A DNA stretch of 64,000 nucleotides from Chloroflexota bacterium (GTDB taxonomy: Bacteria > Chloroflexota > Limnocylindria > Limnocylindrales > CSP1-4), in NCBI GenBank assembly GCA_016191425.1, contig JACPOR010000009.1:1-64000 (forward strand). The letters are read 5' to 3'. Shown here in pieces: positions 55,007 to 63,705 of the stretch (positions within the stretch are counted from its first letter, which is position 1; every line of letters starts with the position of its first letter). The notes under the pieces were generated by a model. That model ran no database searches. It saw only the letters and a program-made list of their open reading frames with translations, and was not told the origin of the DNA. The position numbers and the translations under genes are program-made.

Positions 55007-56767
55007 TCAGGCCTTCTCGGTGACCCGGTACTCCAGGTAGCGGCCGGCCATCAGACGGGTCTGGGCGTCGAGTGCCGGCAGATTGGAGAAGATCAGCCCG
55101 ACAACCGGCAGCAGGAGCCACTGGACACGGCTGATGACGTTGCGAACGATCCCCCACTCGGCCGGGCGCGGCGGCGCGATGCGCTCCTCGACGTACATCA
55201 GGATGACGAGGCAGGCAAAGGCTCCGGTCAGCAGCCACGTGGCGTAGAGCGGCAGATTCTGGCCCAGGGTCGTCTCGGCGAACGCGGGGTTGAGGAACAA
55301 CGGCAGGTTCGACCCGAAGATCAGGACGAAGGGCGCGATCGCCCAGCTGAGATGATCCAGCCACAGGTCGAGCAGGCGCCGGATCCGGACGGCCCGCGGA
55401 ATCTCCGAATGGACGAAGGCGTTCCGGATGAAGTATGGAATGTCCGTGACGCCCCACGCCCAGCGGCGGATCTGCGTGTACTGCTCCAGCAGCGAGCGCG
55501 GGTACGACCGCGCCCGGACGGCGTCACCGTAGATCGGCATGAACAGCGGGATCGACCGGAACTCGCCGCTGAACCGGAAGAATGACTTCCAGTAGAACCG
55601 GCTGTCCTCCGGGATGGCATCAGTTGCCCAGTAGTCAACGTCGTGGACAGTCTGGAGGCTGACCGAGTAGGACGAGAAGCTGATCAGCTTCTCGGGCGTC
55701 AGCGACCGGCCCATCTGGACGTGCGTCGCACCGATTGCCACCAAACGGACCGGGAGGGGCGTCAGCCACATGTTGTTGTGGAACATCGGGATGGGCTGAT
55801 AGAGGCGACGGAAGCGGTCCGGATCGGTCAGGAAGGTCCAGCTCAGGTAGCCGAAGTAGCCCCGATGAACGCGGTAATCCGAGTCGAGGTCCGTGACGAG
55901 GACCTCGCTCGGGTTGAATCCGAGCCTGGCCAGCTCCCGGTAGAGCCATCGCCCGCCGTAGGCCATCGCGCTGCTCTTGCCCACCACGATCCCCGGCTCG
56001 AGAGGGTCGAGGACGTGGAAGAAGTGGAGGAACCGGTCACCGAAGGTGTCGCGCAATCGGGCGACGTTCTCACGACCCTGGATGTCGGTCTCACGGGTGA
56101 TGATGGCCACCATGAGCCGCTCGCGCGGCCAGTCGGCCTCGGCGAGTGCCTTCACCGTCTCGTGGAGCTTCTCGTACGGCTCCGTATGGGTCGGTACAAG
56201 GGCCACGTGCCACAACCGGTCCGGATCAGGGATCGGGTCGCCTCGACGGGCCAGGAGGCGGAGGAGCTCCTTCCGTTCCGCACGAAGCTGGGCCATCTCC
56301 CGGCGTCCCCCCGAGGCCGCGATGCGGTTCCCGGAGCGGATCAGGGCCGTGATCCGCCGATCCATGGCCGGGAGGCGTTCCTCGATGGTCGCCAGTCGAC
56401 CGGAGACATCGCGGAGGGCGTACGTTCGCGTCCGCCAATCCTGGTCGATCGTCCGACGCAGCATGGCGTAGGCGGCCACGACACCCCCGGTCAGCATCAC
56501 GGCCCGGTACAGCCAGTAGACATCGAAGGTCAGGACGAACCAGGCCACGATCTCGGGCGACCGGAACGACAGGGCAACGGAAGCGACGATCAGGCCCCAG
56601 GTGATGGTCCCCTGGACGACCTCGAGCAGGCGCTGGATGAAGCGCGCACGGTCGGGGACGGCCTCCGTCGCGGGCGGATCGGCTCGCGACGAATCGGCGG
56701 CGGGCCGTGGGCTCGCGTCAACGGGCGCCGCATCGACCCCCGGCCCGGGGCCAGCGGCGTCAGCCAC
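55007..56767 (-). CDS. Membrane glycosyltransferase, GT2/cellulose-synthase-like
   Basis: 586 residues. A disordered Pro/Ala/Asp-rich N-terminus, two membrane segments (TITWGLIVASVALSFRSPEI, WFVLTFDVYWLYRAVMLTGG), a coiled cytoplasmic linker with an RRAERKEL-like stretch, then a GT-A domain with HVALVPTHTEPYEKLHETVK, VLVTDLDSDYRVHRGYF (DxD) and TQIRRWAWGVTDI, a QxxRW-type motif. Four C-terminal membrane segments follow. Processive beta-glycan synthesis is likely, with unknown product. The gene is adjacent to an LCP protein, suggesting a cell-envelope polymer. Overlaps ilvE by eight bases. Confidence 0.85.
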   Translation of the reverse strand: MADAAGPGPGVDAAPVDASPRPAADSSRADPPATEAVPDRARFIQRLLEVVQGTITWGLIVASVALSFRSPEIVAWFVLTFDVYWLYRAVMLTGGVVAAYAMLRRTIDQDWRTRTYALRDVSGRLATIEERLPAMDRRITALIRSGNRIAASGGRREMAQLRAERKELLRLLARRGDPIPDPDRLWHVALVPTHTEPYEKLHETVKALAEADWPRERLMVAIITRETDIQGRENVARLRDTFGDRFLHFFHVLDPLEPGIVVGKSSAMAYGGRWLYRELARLGFNPSEVLVTDLDSDYRVHRGYFGYLSWTFLTDPDRFRRLYQPIPMFHNNMWLTPLPVRLVAIGATHVQMGRSLTPEKLISFSSYSVSLQTVHDVDYWATDAIPEDSRFYWKSFFRFSGEFRSIPLFMPIYGDAVRARSYPRSLLEQYTQIRRWAWGVTDIPYFIRNAFVHSEIPRAVRIRRLLDLWLDHLSWAIAPFVLIFGSNLPLFLNPAFAETTLGQNLPLYATWLLTGAFACLVILMYVEERIAPPRPAEWGIVRNVISRVQWLLLPVVGLIFSNLPALDAQTRLMAGRYLEYRVTEKA

Positions 56768-57728
56768 CGATGGGGATCGGGGTCACCCAGTGCGAGAAGG
56801 CCGGTGTGCGTCCCCGAACGGCGTCGAAGTAGGCGTCGCGGATCGCGCGGGTGATTGGCCCAGCGGCTCCCGACCCCACCGGGCGATGGTCAAGCTCGAT
56901 CACCGGCGAGATCTGGACGCCCGTGCCGCAGAGGAACATCTCGTCGGCGACATAGATCTCGGAACGGTCGATCGAGCGGATTTCGACCTTCAGATCCAGG
57001 CTTGCCGCAAGCTCGAGGATCGCCCGCCGGGTGACGCCCTCGAGGATGTCGTCACTGACTGGAGGCGTCAGCAGCACGCCGTCCCGAATCACGAACATGT
57101 TCGCCGCCGACGCCTCCGACGCGTGTCCATCCGGAGTCAGGACGAGGGCCTCGTCGAACCCGTTCAACTCTGCCTCCGACTTCTGGAACGCCATGTTCAC
57201 GTACCCGCCGACGATCTTGCCGCGGGCCGGCAGCGCCTCGTCCGCGTTGCGCCGCCACGACGAGGTCATGAGGCGGACGCCCTTGTCGATGTCGATGTAG
57301 TTGCCGAACGGAACGGCAAAGATCGTGAGGTCGTGCTCGAGGTGATGCAATCGGACGCCGACGGTCCGGGTGGACTTGTAGAAGCACGGTCGGATGTAGA
57401 GATCCTGCTGGAGCCCGTTCCGTGACGCGGTCTCGACGACGAGCTTGACCAGCGCGTCCGTGCTGGGGAGGTCGTTCATCAAGAGCATTCCGGCGTTCCG
57501 GCGGATGCGTTCCATGTGCTCCTGCAGGAACAGGCCGTAGAGGGTACCCAGCTCGGGGTTCCAGTACGCCCGGATACCTTCGAACACGGCCGTTCCATAC
57601 ATGAACGAATGGGTCATGATGCTGACCTTCGCGTCCCGCTGCGGGACGAACGCACCCTCGAAGTAGCAGATCAGGTCATCGACTTCGGGTGGGGCCTTGG
57701 GGGTGACAGGTGCCTTCTCGGTCAGCAT
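56760..57728 (-). CDS. ilvE: Branched-chain amino-acid aminotransferase
   Basis: PLP fold-type IV enzyme transferring the amino group to leucine, isoleucine and valine keto acids. 322 residues: YFEGAFVPQRDAKVSIMTHS, GTAVFEGIRAYWNPELG, the catalytic Lys in ARGKIVGGYVNMAFQKSEAE, and DGHASEASAANMFVIRDG. Preceded by a TATACT promoter. Full length. Shares its end with the glycosyltransferase gene but is functionally unrelated. Confidence 0.93.
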   Translation of the reverse strand: MLTEKAPVTPKAPPEVDDLICYFEGAFVPQRDAKVSIMTHSFMYGTAVFEGIRAYWNPELGTLYGLFLQEHMERIRRNAGMLLMNDLPSTDALVKLVVETASRNGLQQDLYIRPCFYKSTRTVGVRLHHLEHDLTIFAVPFGNYIDIDKGVRLMTSSWRRNADEALPARGKIVGGYVNMAFQKSEAELNGFDEALVLTPDGHASEASAANMFVIRDGVLLTPPVSDDILEGVTRRAILELAASLDLKVEIRSIDRSEIYVADEMFLCGTGVQISPVIELDHRPVGSGAAGPITRAIRDAYFDAVRGRTPAFSHWVTPIPIGG

Positions 57729-57789
57729 GCGACGGGACTCCTGGTTGAACGCGGCAGTGGCCGCCCGTCCGGGTTCAGGTCTGGCCGCG

Positions 57790-57798
57790 AGTATAGCG
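57790..57798 (-). promoter_or_regulatory. -10 promoter of ilvE
   Basis: CGC-TATACT-CGCGG on the minus strand (TATACT 57795-57790), giving a leader of about 55 bases before the ilvE ATG at 57728. No -35 is evident. Confidence 0.5.
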
Positions 57799-57833
57799 CG
57801 GGCACTGCGCCACTCCCCATCGACGCGTTCGCG

Positions 57834-58880
57834 TCAGGCGGGCCGGAGGATCGCCGCGACGACGATTCCAAGGTAGGCCGCGTAGAAGAGCCCACCGAGC
57901 AGGAGACTCTTCCCGATCAGACGGCCACGCCGGATCATCGGAATGAAGATCGCGGCCGCCGACAGGAACGCAATGCCCGCCGACGCGAACGCGACATAGG
58001 AACCGGGCGCGATCACCCAGGCACCGGGAACGAGGACGAGCGCAACGACCGTCGGAAGGCTGGCCTGGAAGACCATCGCTCCCGTGATGTTGCCCATGGC
58101 GAGCGTGTCCTTGCCCTGGCGGACCCAGATGATGGAGTTGAACTTCTCGGGCAGTTCCGTGGCGATCGGCGCCACGATGAGCGCGAGGAGGACTTGGGAG
58201 ACGCCGATCGCGTACGCCACGTGCTCGACGGCACCGACGAAGGCGATCGCGCCCAGCACGATGAAGGCCAGCGCCGTGACGACCTGGATGTTGACGATCC
58301 ACAGCCGGGGCGGTCCCGGGGCGTGGCGATGGGCTCGATCGAGCTGGCGGAATCGCAGTGGGGCGAGGTCCGCCAGTTCGCCGGCCGCATCCGCCTGGAA
58401 GTGGCGCCTGACGTACAGGCCGTAGATCAGGACGAGGCCGGCCGCGACGACGAGCTTCGGCCAGGTCGGGTCAACCGGCAGGAAGGCCGCCCCGATGGCA
58501 ATGGCGTAGGCGAGGGCAAATGTCCGGATATCCAGGCCCAGCGTCGCGACATCGACCGGCATGACGTCGCCGGCCGCCCGATGGCGGGCCTGCCACATCA
58601 CAGCCAGGCCGGTCACGAACATGGCCAGGGTCGCGAGCATGAACGGCGCGCCGAGGATTGCCCCGATCCCGATGCCGCTCGTCTCCGCTCTATCGGAGAA
58701 GGCGATCGCAATGATCGGGATCATCGTCTCGGGGAGGGCGGTTCCCACGGCAGCCAGAACGGAGCCGACCGCCCCGTCGCCCAGTCCGAGCTTCCGCCCG
58801 AACCATTCGATTCCATTGGTGAACAGGTCGGCGCCGGCAAGGATCAGCAGGAACGAGATGGCGAGGACGATGATGTCCAC
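57834..58880 (-). CDS. Sodium/calcium exchanger (CaCA superfamily)
   Basis: 348 residues, about ten membrane segments in two inverted halves. Each half carries the alpha-repeat signature: VGTALPETMIPIIAIAFSDR in the first and IATELPEKFNSIIWVRQGKD in the second, both with the ion-binding Glu. The middle loop is basic (RAHRHAPGPPRLW). Probably exchanges Ca2+ for Na+ or H+ across the cytoplasmic membrane. Immediately upstream of a DUF1634 gene, with two-base spacing. Confidence 0.88.
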   Translation of the reverse strand: MDIIVLAISFLLILAGADLFTNGIEWFGRKLGLGDGAVGSVLAAVGTALPETMIPIIAIAFSDRAETSGIGIGAILGAPFMLATLAMFVTGLAVMWQARHRAAGDVMPVDVATLGLDIRTFALAYAIAIGAAFLPVDPTWPKLVVAAGLVLIYGLYVRRHFQADAAGELADLAPLRFRQLDRAHRHAPGPPRLWIVNIQVVTALAFIVLGAIAFVGAVEHVAYAIGVSQVLLALIVAPIATELPEKFNSIIWVRQGKDTLAMGNITGAMVFQASLPTVVALVLVPGAWVIAPGSYVAFASAGIAFLSAAAIFIPMIRRGRLIGKSLLLGGLFYAAYLGIVVAAILRPA

Positions 58881-58882
58881 GA

Positions 58883-59293
58883 TCAGGCTCCCTGGATTCC
58901 CAGGACCACGCCGGTTGTGATGACGACGAGCACCAGCGCGGCGATCAGCGCCATGGGCCGGTCACCGGCCCGCGCGTAGCCGATCCCTCCGAGGGCCACG
59001 CGTGCGGCGGGGGTGAGCAGCAGCACGATCATCCCGAGCCAGAGGAAGCCGGCTGGCTGGAGACGGATGAGGTCGTCAAACAGGCGTTCGGGAGCAAGCG
59101 CCGGCGCCAGATCGAGCGGCGATCGGCCGGTGGCGAGCATCAGGGCCACTCCCACGACGATCAGCCCGATGGCGGTGTACGTCCCGACTCGAAGGAGGCG
59201 AGCAACGCTGCCTTCGAGGCCGGCCGCCCGCGCCGCGGTGTCCTGGGTCTCAGGTCCAGCCTGCCCGGTGGTTCCCGCCCTCGGCTCGCTCAT
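58883..59293 (-). CDS. DUF1634 membrane protein
   Basis: 136 residues with three membrane segments (VGTYTAIGLIVVGVALMLAT, LQPAGFLWLGMIVLLLTPAA, MALIAALVLVVITTGVVLGI). DUF1634 proteins are nearly always encoded next to a TauE/SafE permease, as here with a four-base overlap, and are assumed to assist it. Confidence 0.85.
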   Translation of the reverse strand: MSEPRAGTTGQAGPETQDTAARAAGLEGSVARLLRVGTYTAIGLIVVGVALMLATGRSPLDLAPALAPERLFDDLIRLQPAGFLWLGMIVLLLTPAARVALGGIGYARAGDRPMALIAALVLVVITTGVVLGIQGA

Positions 59294-60114
59294 TGCACGC
59301 CTGCTGCTCGCCGAAGCATCTGGAACGCGGTGTAGAGCAGGACGACGGTGAAGAGGACGCGCAGGGCTCGAAGGTCAACCCGGTGGGCGATTCGCGACCC
59401 GATCGAGGCACCGACGAAGACGCCCACGGCGGTCGGGCCGGCGGCATAGGGATCGATGCCGCCGCGGATCAGGTAGATCCAGGCACTCGTGGAGGCGGTG
59501 ATGCCGATGACGAGGTTGCTTGTCGCGGTGGCCACCCGGAGAGGGACGCCCATCACGACATGGAGGACCGGGACCTTGATGAGCCCGCCACCGATGCCGA
59601 GCAGGGCTGAGGCAACGCCGGCGCCGACGCTGCCGACGATGCCGGCCCGAAGTCGATGGACCCGATAGCCCGGACCGGACAACCGGTCCATGAACGTGGC
59701 CCGTTCGAGGGACTCCCCGTCGAGGCGCGCATCCGCGTCCGGGCTCGCAACCGCCGTCCGCGGCCGGATCATGCTCACGGCCACGTAGATGAGGAGCGCG
59801 GAGAAGAGGCCGGCCAGGACGCGCTCGTCCAGCAGGAACGCGATGAGGCCGCCCAGCAGGGCACCCGTCGCGGTGAAGAGCTCGAGCGTCATCCCGAGTC
59901 GAAGGTTGGCAACCCTCCGCTCGAGAAAGATCCCGGCCGAGGCGCCGCTCGTCACGATCACGCAGACGAGCGAGACCCCGATGGCCTCGCGAAGCGGAAG
60001 GTGGAAGCCCAGCGTGAGCAGCGGGACAATGAGCAACCCGCCCCCGAGCCCCAGCAGGGACCCGAAGATCCCGGCGCCGACGCCACCGACCAGCATCAGG
60101 ACGGCAACATCCAT
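59290..60114 (-). CDS. TauE/SafE family permease
   Basis: 274 residues from ATG 60114 (the frame is open for 46 further codons without support). Eight membrane segments in two homologous halves: GAGIFGSLLGLGGGLLIVPL begins the first, GAGVASALLGIGGGLIKVPV the second. The family exports organosulfur or sulfite-type anions. Together with DUF1634 it forms a two-gene module; substrate unknown. Confidence 0.88.
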   Translation of the reverse strand: MDVAVLMLVGGVGAGIFGSLLGLGGGLLIVPLLTLGFHLPLREAIGVSLVCVIVTSGASAGIFLERRVANLRLGMTLELFTATGALLGGLIAFLLDERVLAGLFSALLIYVAVSMIRPRTAVASPDADARLDGESLERATFMDRLSGPGYRVHRLRAGIVGSVGAGVASALLGIGGGLIKVPVLHVVMGVPLRVATATSNLVIGITASTSAWIYLIRGGIDPYAAGPTAVGVFVGASIGSRIAHRVDLRALRVLFTVVLLYTAFQMLRRAAGVQ

Positions 60115-60158
60115 GGGGTCAACGGGGCCCGGTCGCGAAACTGGCGCACACGCCTCGG

Positions 60159-60425
60159 TCAGGGGCGCAGGTGTTGCGGCGCGTACGGCAGCAGGGCGAC
60201 GATGCGGGCCCGCTTGAGGGCTACCGACAGCTCGCGCTGGTGGCCGGCGCATGTCCCCGTCTTGCGTCGTGGCTCGATCTTGGCCCGTTCGGACAGGTAG
60301 CGGCGAAGCCGGTTGACTTCCTTGTAGTCGATCTGGACGGTCTTGTCCGCACAGAACGAACAGACCTTGCGGCGCCGCCGGTCCCGGAACAAGTCGTCTT
60401 TCTTGCGTGCGCGTGGTGCTGGCAT
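60159..60425 (-). CDS. rpsR: 30S ribosomal protein S18, cysteine-containing form
   Basis: bS18, 88 residues from ATG 60425: [20 protein letters not shown], then CSFC with Cys and His further on ([11 protein letters not shown]), a zinc-binding (C+) variant, and [18 protein letters not shown]. Third gene of rpsF-ssb-rpsR; rplI, often next, is absent. Confidence 0.95.
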   Translation of the reverse strand: MPAPRARKKDDLFRDRRRRKVCSFCADKTVQIDYKEVNRLRRYLSERAKIEPRRKTGTCAGHQRELSVALKRARIVALLPYAPQHLRP

Positions 60426-60474
60426 GTGATCTCCTCGAAGCGCCCGGCTTCGGGCGCGTGGTGCTAGGTTGTCG

Positions 60475-60924
60475 TCAGAACGGGAGTTCGTCGATCTCGG
60501 TGTCGTCGAACGCGGCTCCCGATGGTGCCCCGCCGGACGCTCCGGATGCAGCCCCCGGACCGCTCGGGCCACCGGCGAAGCCGCCCTCCTGGTCGCGCTT
60601 GTCGAGGCCCATGACGTTGTCGGCGCTCACGTCGAGGGACATGCCCTTGCGCCCATCGCTGGTCTCGTACTCGCGCGTCCGGAAGCGGCCGTCCACGAAG
60701 ACGCGACTCCCCTTGCGCAGGTTCTCGGCGGCTCGCTCGGCACGATCGCCCCAGACGCTGACCCTGAACCAGTCCGTGGCCTCGACCCATTCGCCCGATT
60801 GCTGGTTCTTCGTCGCCTGGTTGACGGCGACACTGAAGGTCGCGACGGGACGGCCATTGGGCGTGTAGCGGAGTTCCGGGTCTCGGCCGAGATTGCCGAT
60901 GATCTGGATCTTGCAGAGCGCCAT
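60475..60924 (-). CDS. ssb: Single-stranded DNA-binding protein
   Basis: 149 residues: OB-fold [40 protein letters not shown] and the C-terminal acidic tip [10 protein letters not shown] that recruits repair proteins. The linker is Gly/Pro/Ala-rich. Thirteen bases after rpsF and 49 before rpsR. Confidence 0.96.
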   Translation of the reverse strand: MALCKIQIIGNLGRDPELRYTPNGRPVATFSVAVNQATKNQQSGEWVEATDWFRVSVWGDRAERAAENLRKGSRVFVDGRFRTREYETSDGRKGMSLDVSADNVMGLDKRDQEGGFAGGPSGPGAASGASGGAPSGAAFDDTEIDELPF

Positions 60925-60936
60925 CGGGTACCTCTC

Positions 60937-61362
60937 TCAGTCGATCGCAGCCGGAGCCGCGTCGCTCTCAGACTCGTCGATCAGGTCGGTCATCCCGTCA
61001 TCGTCCTCTTCGTCCACGGACGGAAGGTCGGGGTCGTCGGCGTCGTCGGAGCCGTCGGCGCGCGCTGCGCGCACGGGACGATCCTGGCGGACTAGGAGGT
61101 GACGGATCACCTCTTCGGTGATCAGGAGCGTTCGCTCGATCTCGACGATCGTGCCGGCCGCTCCCTCGAAGACCACGATATGGTACGAGCCCTCGCGATG
61201 GCGGTCGATCGGATACGCGAGGCGGCGGCGGCCCCAGGGTGCCACTTTGATGATGCGCCCGCCATCGGCGGTGATCTGGCGTGTGGTCCGATCGACGATC
61301 GCGGCGATCCGCTCGTCCGGTGCGTCCGGCTGGATCACGAGCATGAGTTCATATCGGCGCAT
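60937..61362 (-). CDS. rpsF: 30S ribosomal protein S6
   Basis: bS6, 141 residues: RRYELMLVIQPDAPDERIA, VAPWGRRRLAYPIDRHREGS and VERTLLITEEVIRHLLVRQD; a 35-residue acidic Asp/Glu/Ala tail is added. First gene of the operon, from a TGC-TAGACT-CC promoter at 61433-61438. Confidence 0.95.
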   Translation of the reverse strand: MRRYELMLVIQPDAPDERIAAIVDRTTRQITADGGRIIKVAPWGRRRLAYPIDRHREGSYHIVVFEGAAGTIVEIERTLLITEEVIRHLLVRQDRPVRAARADGSDDADDPDLPSVDEEDDDGMTDLIDESESDAAPAAID

Positions 61363-61432
61363 GGGCCGTCAGTCTCCTTCCAATGGGTATGCCCCGCTGT
61401 CCAACGGACGAGGAGCGGAAAGGTCGGTCGGG

Positions 61433-61461
61433 AGTCTAGCACGCCCTCGTCGATGTATCCT
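61433..61461. promoter_or_regulatory. Divergent promoters of rpsF and the TadZ-like gene
   Basis: Minus strand: TGC-TAGACT-CCC, TAGACT at 61438-61433, for rpsF-ssb-rpsR. Plus strand: TATCCT at 61456-61461 for the gene starting 61514. The two lie within 29 bases, so transcription in the two directions may compete. Confidence 0.5.
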
Positions 61462-61513
61462 CATGAGCCGCCGGAATTTCCCGGCCTGAAGCACTGTCGT
61501 TTGGGGAACGCTG

Positions 61514-62737
61514 TTGGCTACAAGCCGGATCCTGTTGATCTCGGATGCCCGGGACACGGCTGTCGCGGACGCGCTGAAATCGTCCGGCCATGAGATCACG
61601 ACCGTGCCGGGCGTCGATGCGGCGATCGCCTCCGGTGCCACCGTCACTTCGACCGAGGTCATGGTGGTCGACCTCGCGGGCGGCGTGCAGATCGCCGTCG
61701 AGGCGTGCACCGCGCTGCGCAAGGCGGTCCGGCTGACCGGTATCCCCATCCTCTGCATCAGCGAGCACGACGACGTCGAAGACCGGATCCTGCTGTTGGA
61801 GACGGGCGTCGACGACGTGATCGCCCGCCCGTTTGATGCGCGTGAACTCGACGCCAGGGCCGAGGCGCTGGCCGTACGCCTTCGTCGCTCGCGCGATCTC
61901 GGTGCGTCGGATGGTCAGGACACGGCCATTCGCGATCGAGGCCAGCGACGGACGATCGTGGTCTTCTCTCCGAAGGGCGGGGCGGGAACGACCACGATCG
62001 CCGTCAACATTGCCACCGCACTGGCGATGCAGGTACCCGGGACGGTCGCCGTCCTCGACCTTGACGTGCAGTTCGGCCAGGTGGCCACGCATCTCAATAT
62101 CACGCCCCGCCTGTCGTTCCGTGACCTGACCCGGGACCCGGCCACGATGAGCGACCCGACCCTCTTCGTCGCGGCCCTGGACCGACACGGTTCCGGCCTC
62201 CAGGTGCTGGGCGCGTCGGCGACTCCCGATGTCGGCGGAGAGATCTCGGACGCCTCGGTACGCACCATCGTGACCACCGCGTCGGCCGCCTTTCAGTACG
62301 TGGTCGTGGATGCCGGTTCCGTTCTGGACGCCCGCAGTGAGTCGGCCATCGCCCTGGCGACAGACCTGGTCATCGTCCTGACTCCGGAGTTCCCGGCCAT
62401 CAAGGCGGTCCACGCCTTCGGCGAGCTGGTGGCCGGCGATGCCGAAGGGACGGCCCACGTCTCGTACGTTCTCAACGAGATCTTCGCCCGCGAACTCCTG
62501 CGCCTCCCGGACATCGAGGAGGCCCTCGGCACCAAGGTCGCGCTGACCATCCCCTACGATGCCTTTGCGTTCCTCAAGAGCGTCAACGAGGGCGTCCCCG
62601 TGGTCCAGGGCACCCCCCGCTCCCTCGCCGCGGAACAGCTCAGCCGATTCGCGACGCGCCTGGCTGGCCTGTCGTCGGCCGACCTGTCGCCGGCGCGCCG
62701 ATCGAAGAGACTCGCCAGCCTCTTCAGCCGAGGCTGA
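61514..62737 (+). CDS. TadZ/CpaE-like MinD-family ATPase with receiver-like domain
   Basis: 407 residues from TTG 61514 (GGGGAA upstream). Residues 1-120 resemble a response-regulator receiver (SRILLISDARDTAVADALKS, PILCISEHDD). The ATPase begins at about 155 with the deviant Walker A VFSPKGGAGTTTIAVNIATA, then AVLDLDVQFGQVATHLNITP and LVIVLTPEFPAIKAVHAFGE. This is the TadZ/CpaE type that positions type IV/Tad pilus systems at the cell pole. No tad or pilus genes accompany it in the window, so its role is inferred. Convergent with the tRNA genes. Confidence 0.85.
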   Translation: MATSRILLISDARDTAVADALKSSGHEITTVPGVDAAIASGATVTSTEVMVVDLAGGVQIAVEACTALRKAVRLTGIPILCISEHDDVEDRILLLETGVDDVIARPFDARELDARAEALAVRLRRSRDLGASDGQDTAIRDRGQRRTIVVFSPKGGAGTTTIAVNIATALAMQVPGTVAVLDLDVQFGQVATHLNITPRLSFRDLTRDPATMSDPTLFVAALDRHGSGLQVLGASATPDVGGEISDASVRTIVTTASAAFQYVVVDAGSVLDARSESAIALATDLVIVLTPEFPAIKAVHAFGELVAGDAEGTAHVSYVLNEIFARELLRLPDIEEALGTKVALTIPYDAFAFLKSVNEGVPVVQGTPRSLAAEQLSRFATRLAGLSSADLSPARRSKRLASLFSRG

Positions 62738-62800
62738 CCGCCGCCGTTACCCGCCGGCCGTGCCTGGCCGCGGACGGGCAGCGTACCGCCTGAACATCGG

Positions 62801-62860
62801 CCGCGGGCTGGCGGCGCGCTGGCCGGCGGCGTGCGGGCTGGCGGCGTGCGGGCTGGCGGC
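62801..62860. repeat. Four 15-bp GC-rich tandem repeats
   Basis: Units related to GTGCGGGCTGGCGGC occur at about 62801, 62816, 62831 and 62846; the last two are identical. They lie between the TadZ-like gene and tRNA-Leu, both of which converge on this spot. No T-rich terminator is present and nothing else is seen in the 177-base gap. Confidence 0.8.
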
Positions 62861-62914
62861 GTGCTGTCAACGTCGGCCCGAGGGGTCGAGGATACGGATC
62901 GGGTACCAATGTCG

Positions 62915-62997
62915 TGCCGGAGAGGAGAGTCGAACTCCCACGCCCTTGCGGGCTGCCGATTTTAAGTCGGCTGCGTCTGCCGTTCCGCCACTCCGGC
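62915..62997 (-). tRNA. tRNA-Leu (UAA anticodon)
   Basis: Acceptor GCCGGAG pairs with CTCCGGC; the anticodon loop is CTTAAAA with anticodon TAA. A long variable arm (class II) is present. 83 bases, minus strand. The CCA end is not encoded (CGA follows the discriminator A). Decodes UUA/UUG. Confidence 0.95.
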
Positions 62998-63141
62998 CTG
63001 CGCAGCGTACCGGAACCAGGTCCGTGGGCGTCACTGGCGCTCGCACCACGATCATGCCGCGAGGGAAGTCGATCGTGCCTCGTGCAGGCGCGTTGACCAG
63101 GCCTCGAGCATGTCCATTCGGGGACGTCAGCATTTGAATGG

Positions 63142-63215
63142 AGGCGACGACCGGATTCGAACCGGTGAGTAGAGGTTTTGCAGACCTCCGTGTTAAGCCA
63201 CTTCACCACGTCGCC
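63142..63215 (-). tRNA. tRNA-Cys (GCA anticodon)
   Basis: Acceptor GGCGACG pairs with CGTCGCC; anticodon loop CTGCAAA (GCA), discriminator U. T-loop GGTTCGAATC is present. The CCA end is encoded at 63139-63141. Confidence 0.95.
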
Positions 63216-63361
63216 TCGGGCTCGCAGCCCGCGGATTGTGCCATAGGCGCCGCCGGCTGTTCGGTTGACGGCCCGTCAAACGTGCCTGGACCCAGACTTG
63301 CAAGCGCCACGGAGCGCCGGACAGACCCTGCCCCAGGACCGGGGGCGCTTCGGGAGGGTGG

Positions 63362-63432
63362 CTGCCCCTCGAGGATTCGAACCTCGCCTAACGGATTCAA
63401 AGTCCGCTGTCCTACCACTAGACGAAGGGGCA
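63362..63432 (-). tRNA. tRNA-Gln (UUG anticodon)
   Basis: Acceptor TGCCCCT pairs with AGGGGCA; anticodon loop CTTTGAA (TTG), discriminator G. Starts with U1-A72, usual for tRNA-Gln. The CCA end is encoded at 63359-63361. Confidence 0.95.
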
Positions 63433-63490
63433 TCCGATCGGACGGGCTGGCTCGGAGCGGGACGCCGGGCGATCCCGGGCAAAGAAATGG

Positions 63491-63563
63491 AGCGGAAGAC
63501 GGGACTCGAACCCGCGACCCTCACCTTGGCAAGGTGATGCTCTACCAACTGAGCCACTTCCGC
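63491..63563 (-). tRNA. tRNA-Gly (GCC anticodon)
   Basis: Acceptor GCGGAAG pairs with CTTCCGC; anticodon loop TTGCCAA (GCC), discriminator U. The D-arm and T-arm (GGGTTCGAGTC) fit. CCA is encoded at 63488-63490. Confidence 0.95.
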
Positions 63564-63591
63564 TCGGAGATGCTGCGCACACCGTTGATGG

Positions 63592-63664
63592 TGCCGAGAG
63601 CCAGATTCGAACTGGCGACACCGCGATTTTCAGTCGCGTGCTCTACCAACTGAGCTATCTCGGC
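63592..63664 (-). tRNA. tRNA-Phe (GAA anticodon)
   Basis: Acceptor GCCGAGA pairs with TCTCGGC; anticodon loop CTGAAAA (GAA), discriminator A. CCA is encoded at 63589-63591. First tRNA of the minus-strand array Phe-Gly-Gln-Cys-Leu. Confidence 0.95.
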
Positions 63665-63705
63665 CCGGTGGACCTTGCGGACCCATCGGCCCGACGGCGT
63701 GCCGG

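Noticed and set aside
62801-62860. Terminator for the TadZ-like gene
   Set aside because: GC-rich tandem repeats without a T-run; no clear stem-loop of the terminator type could be drawn.
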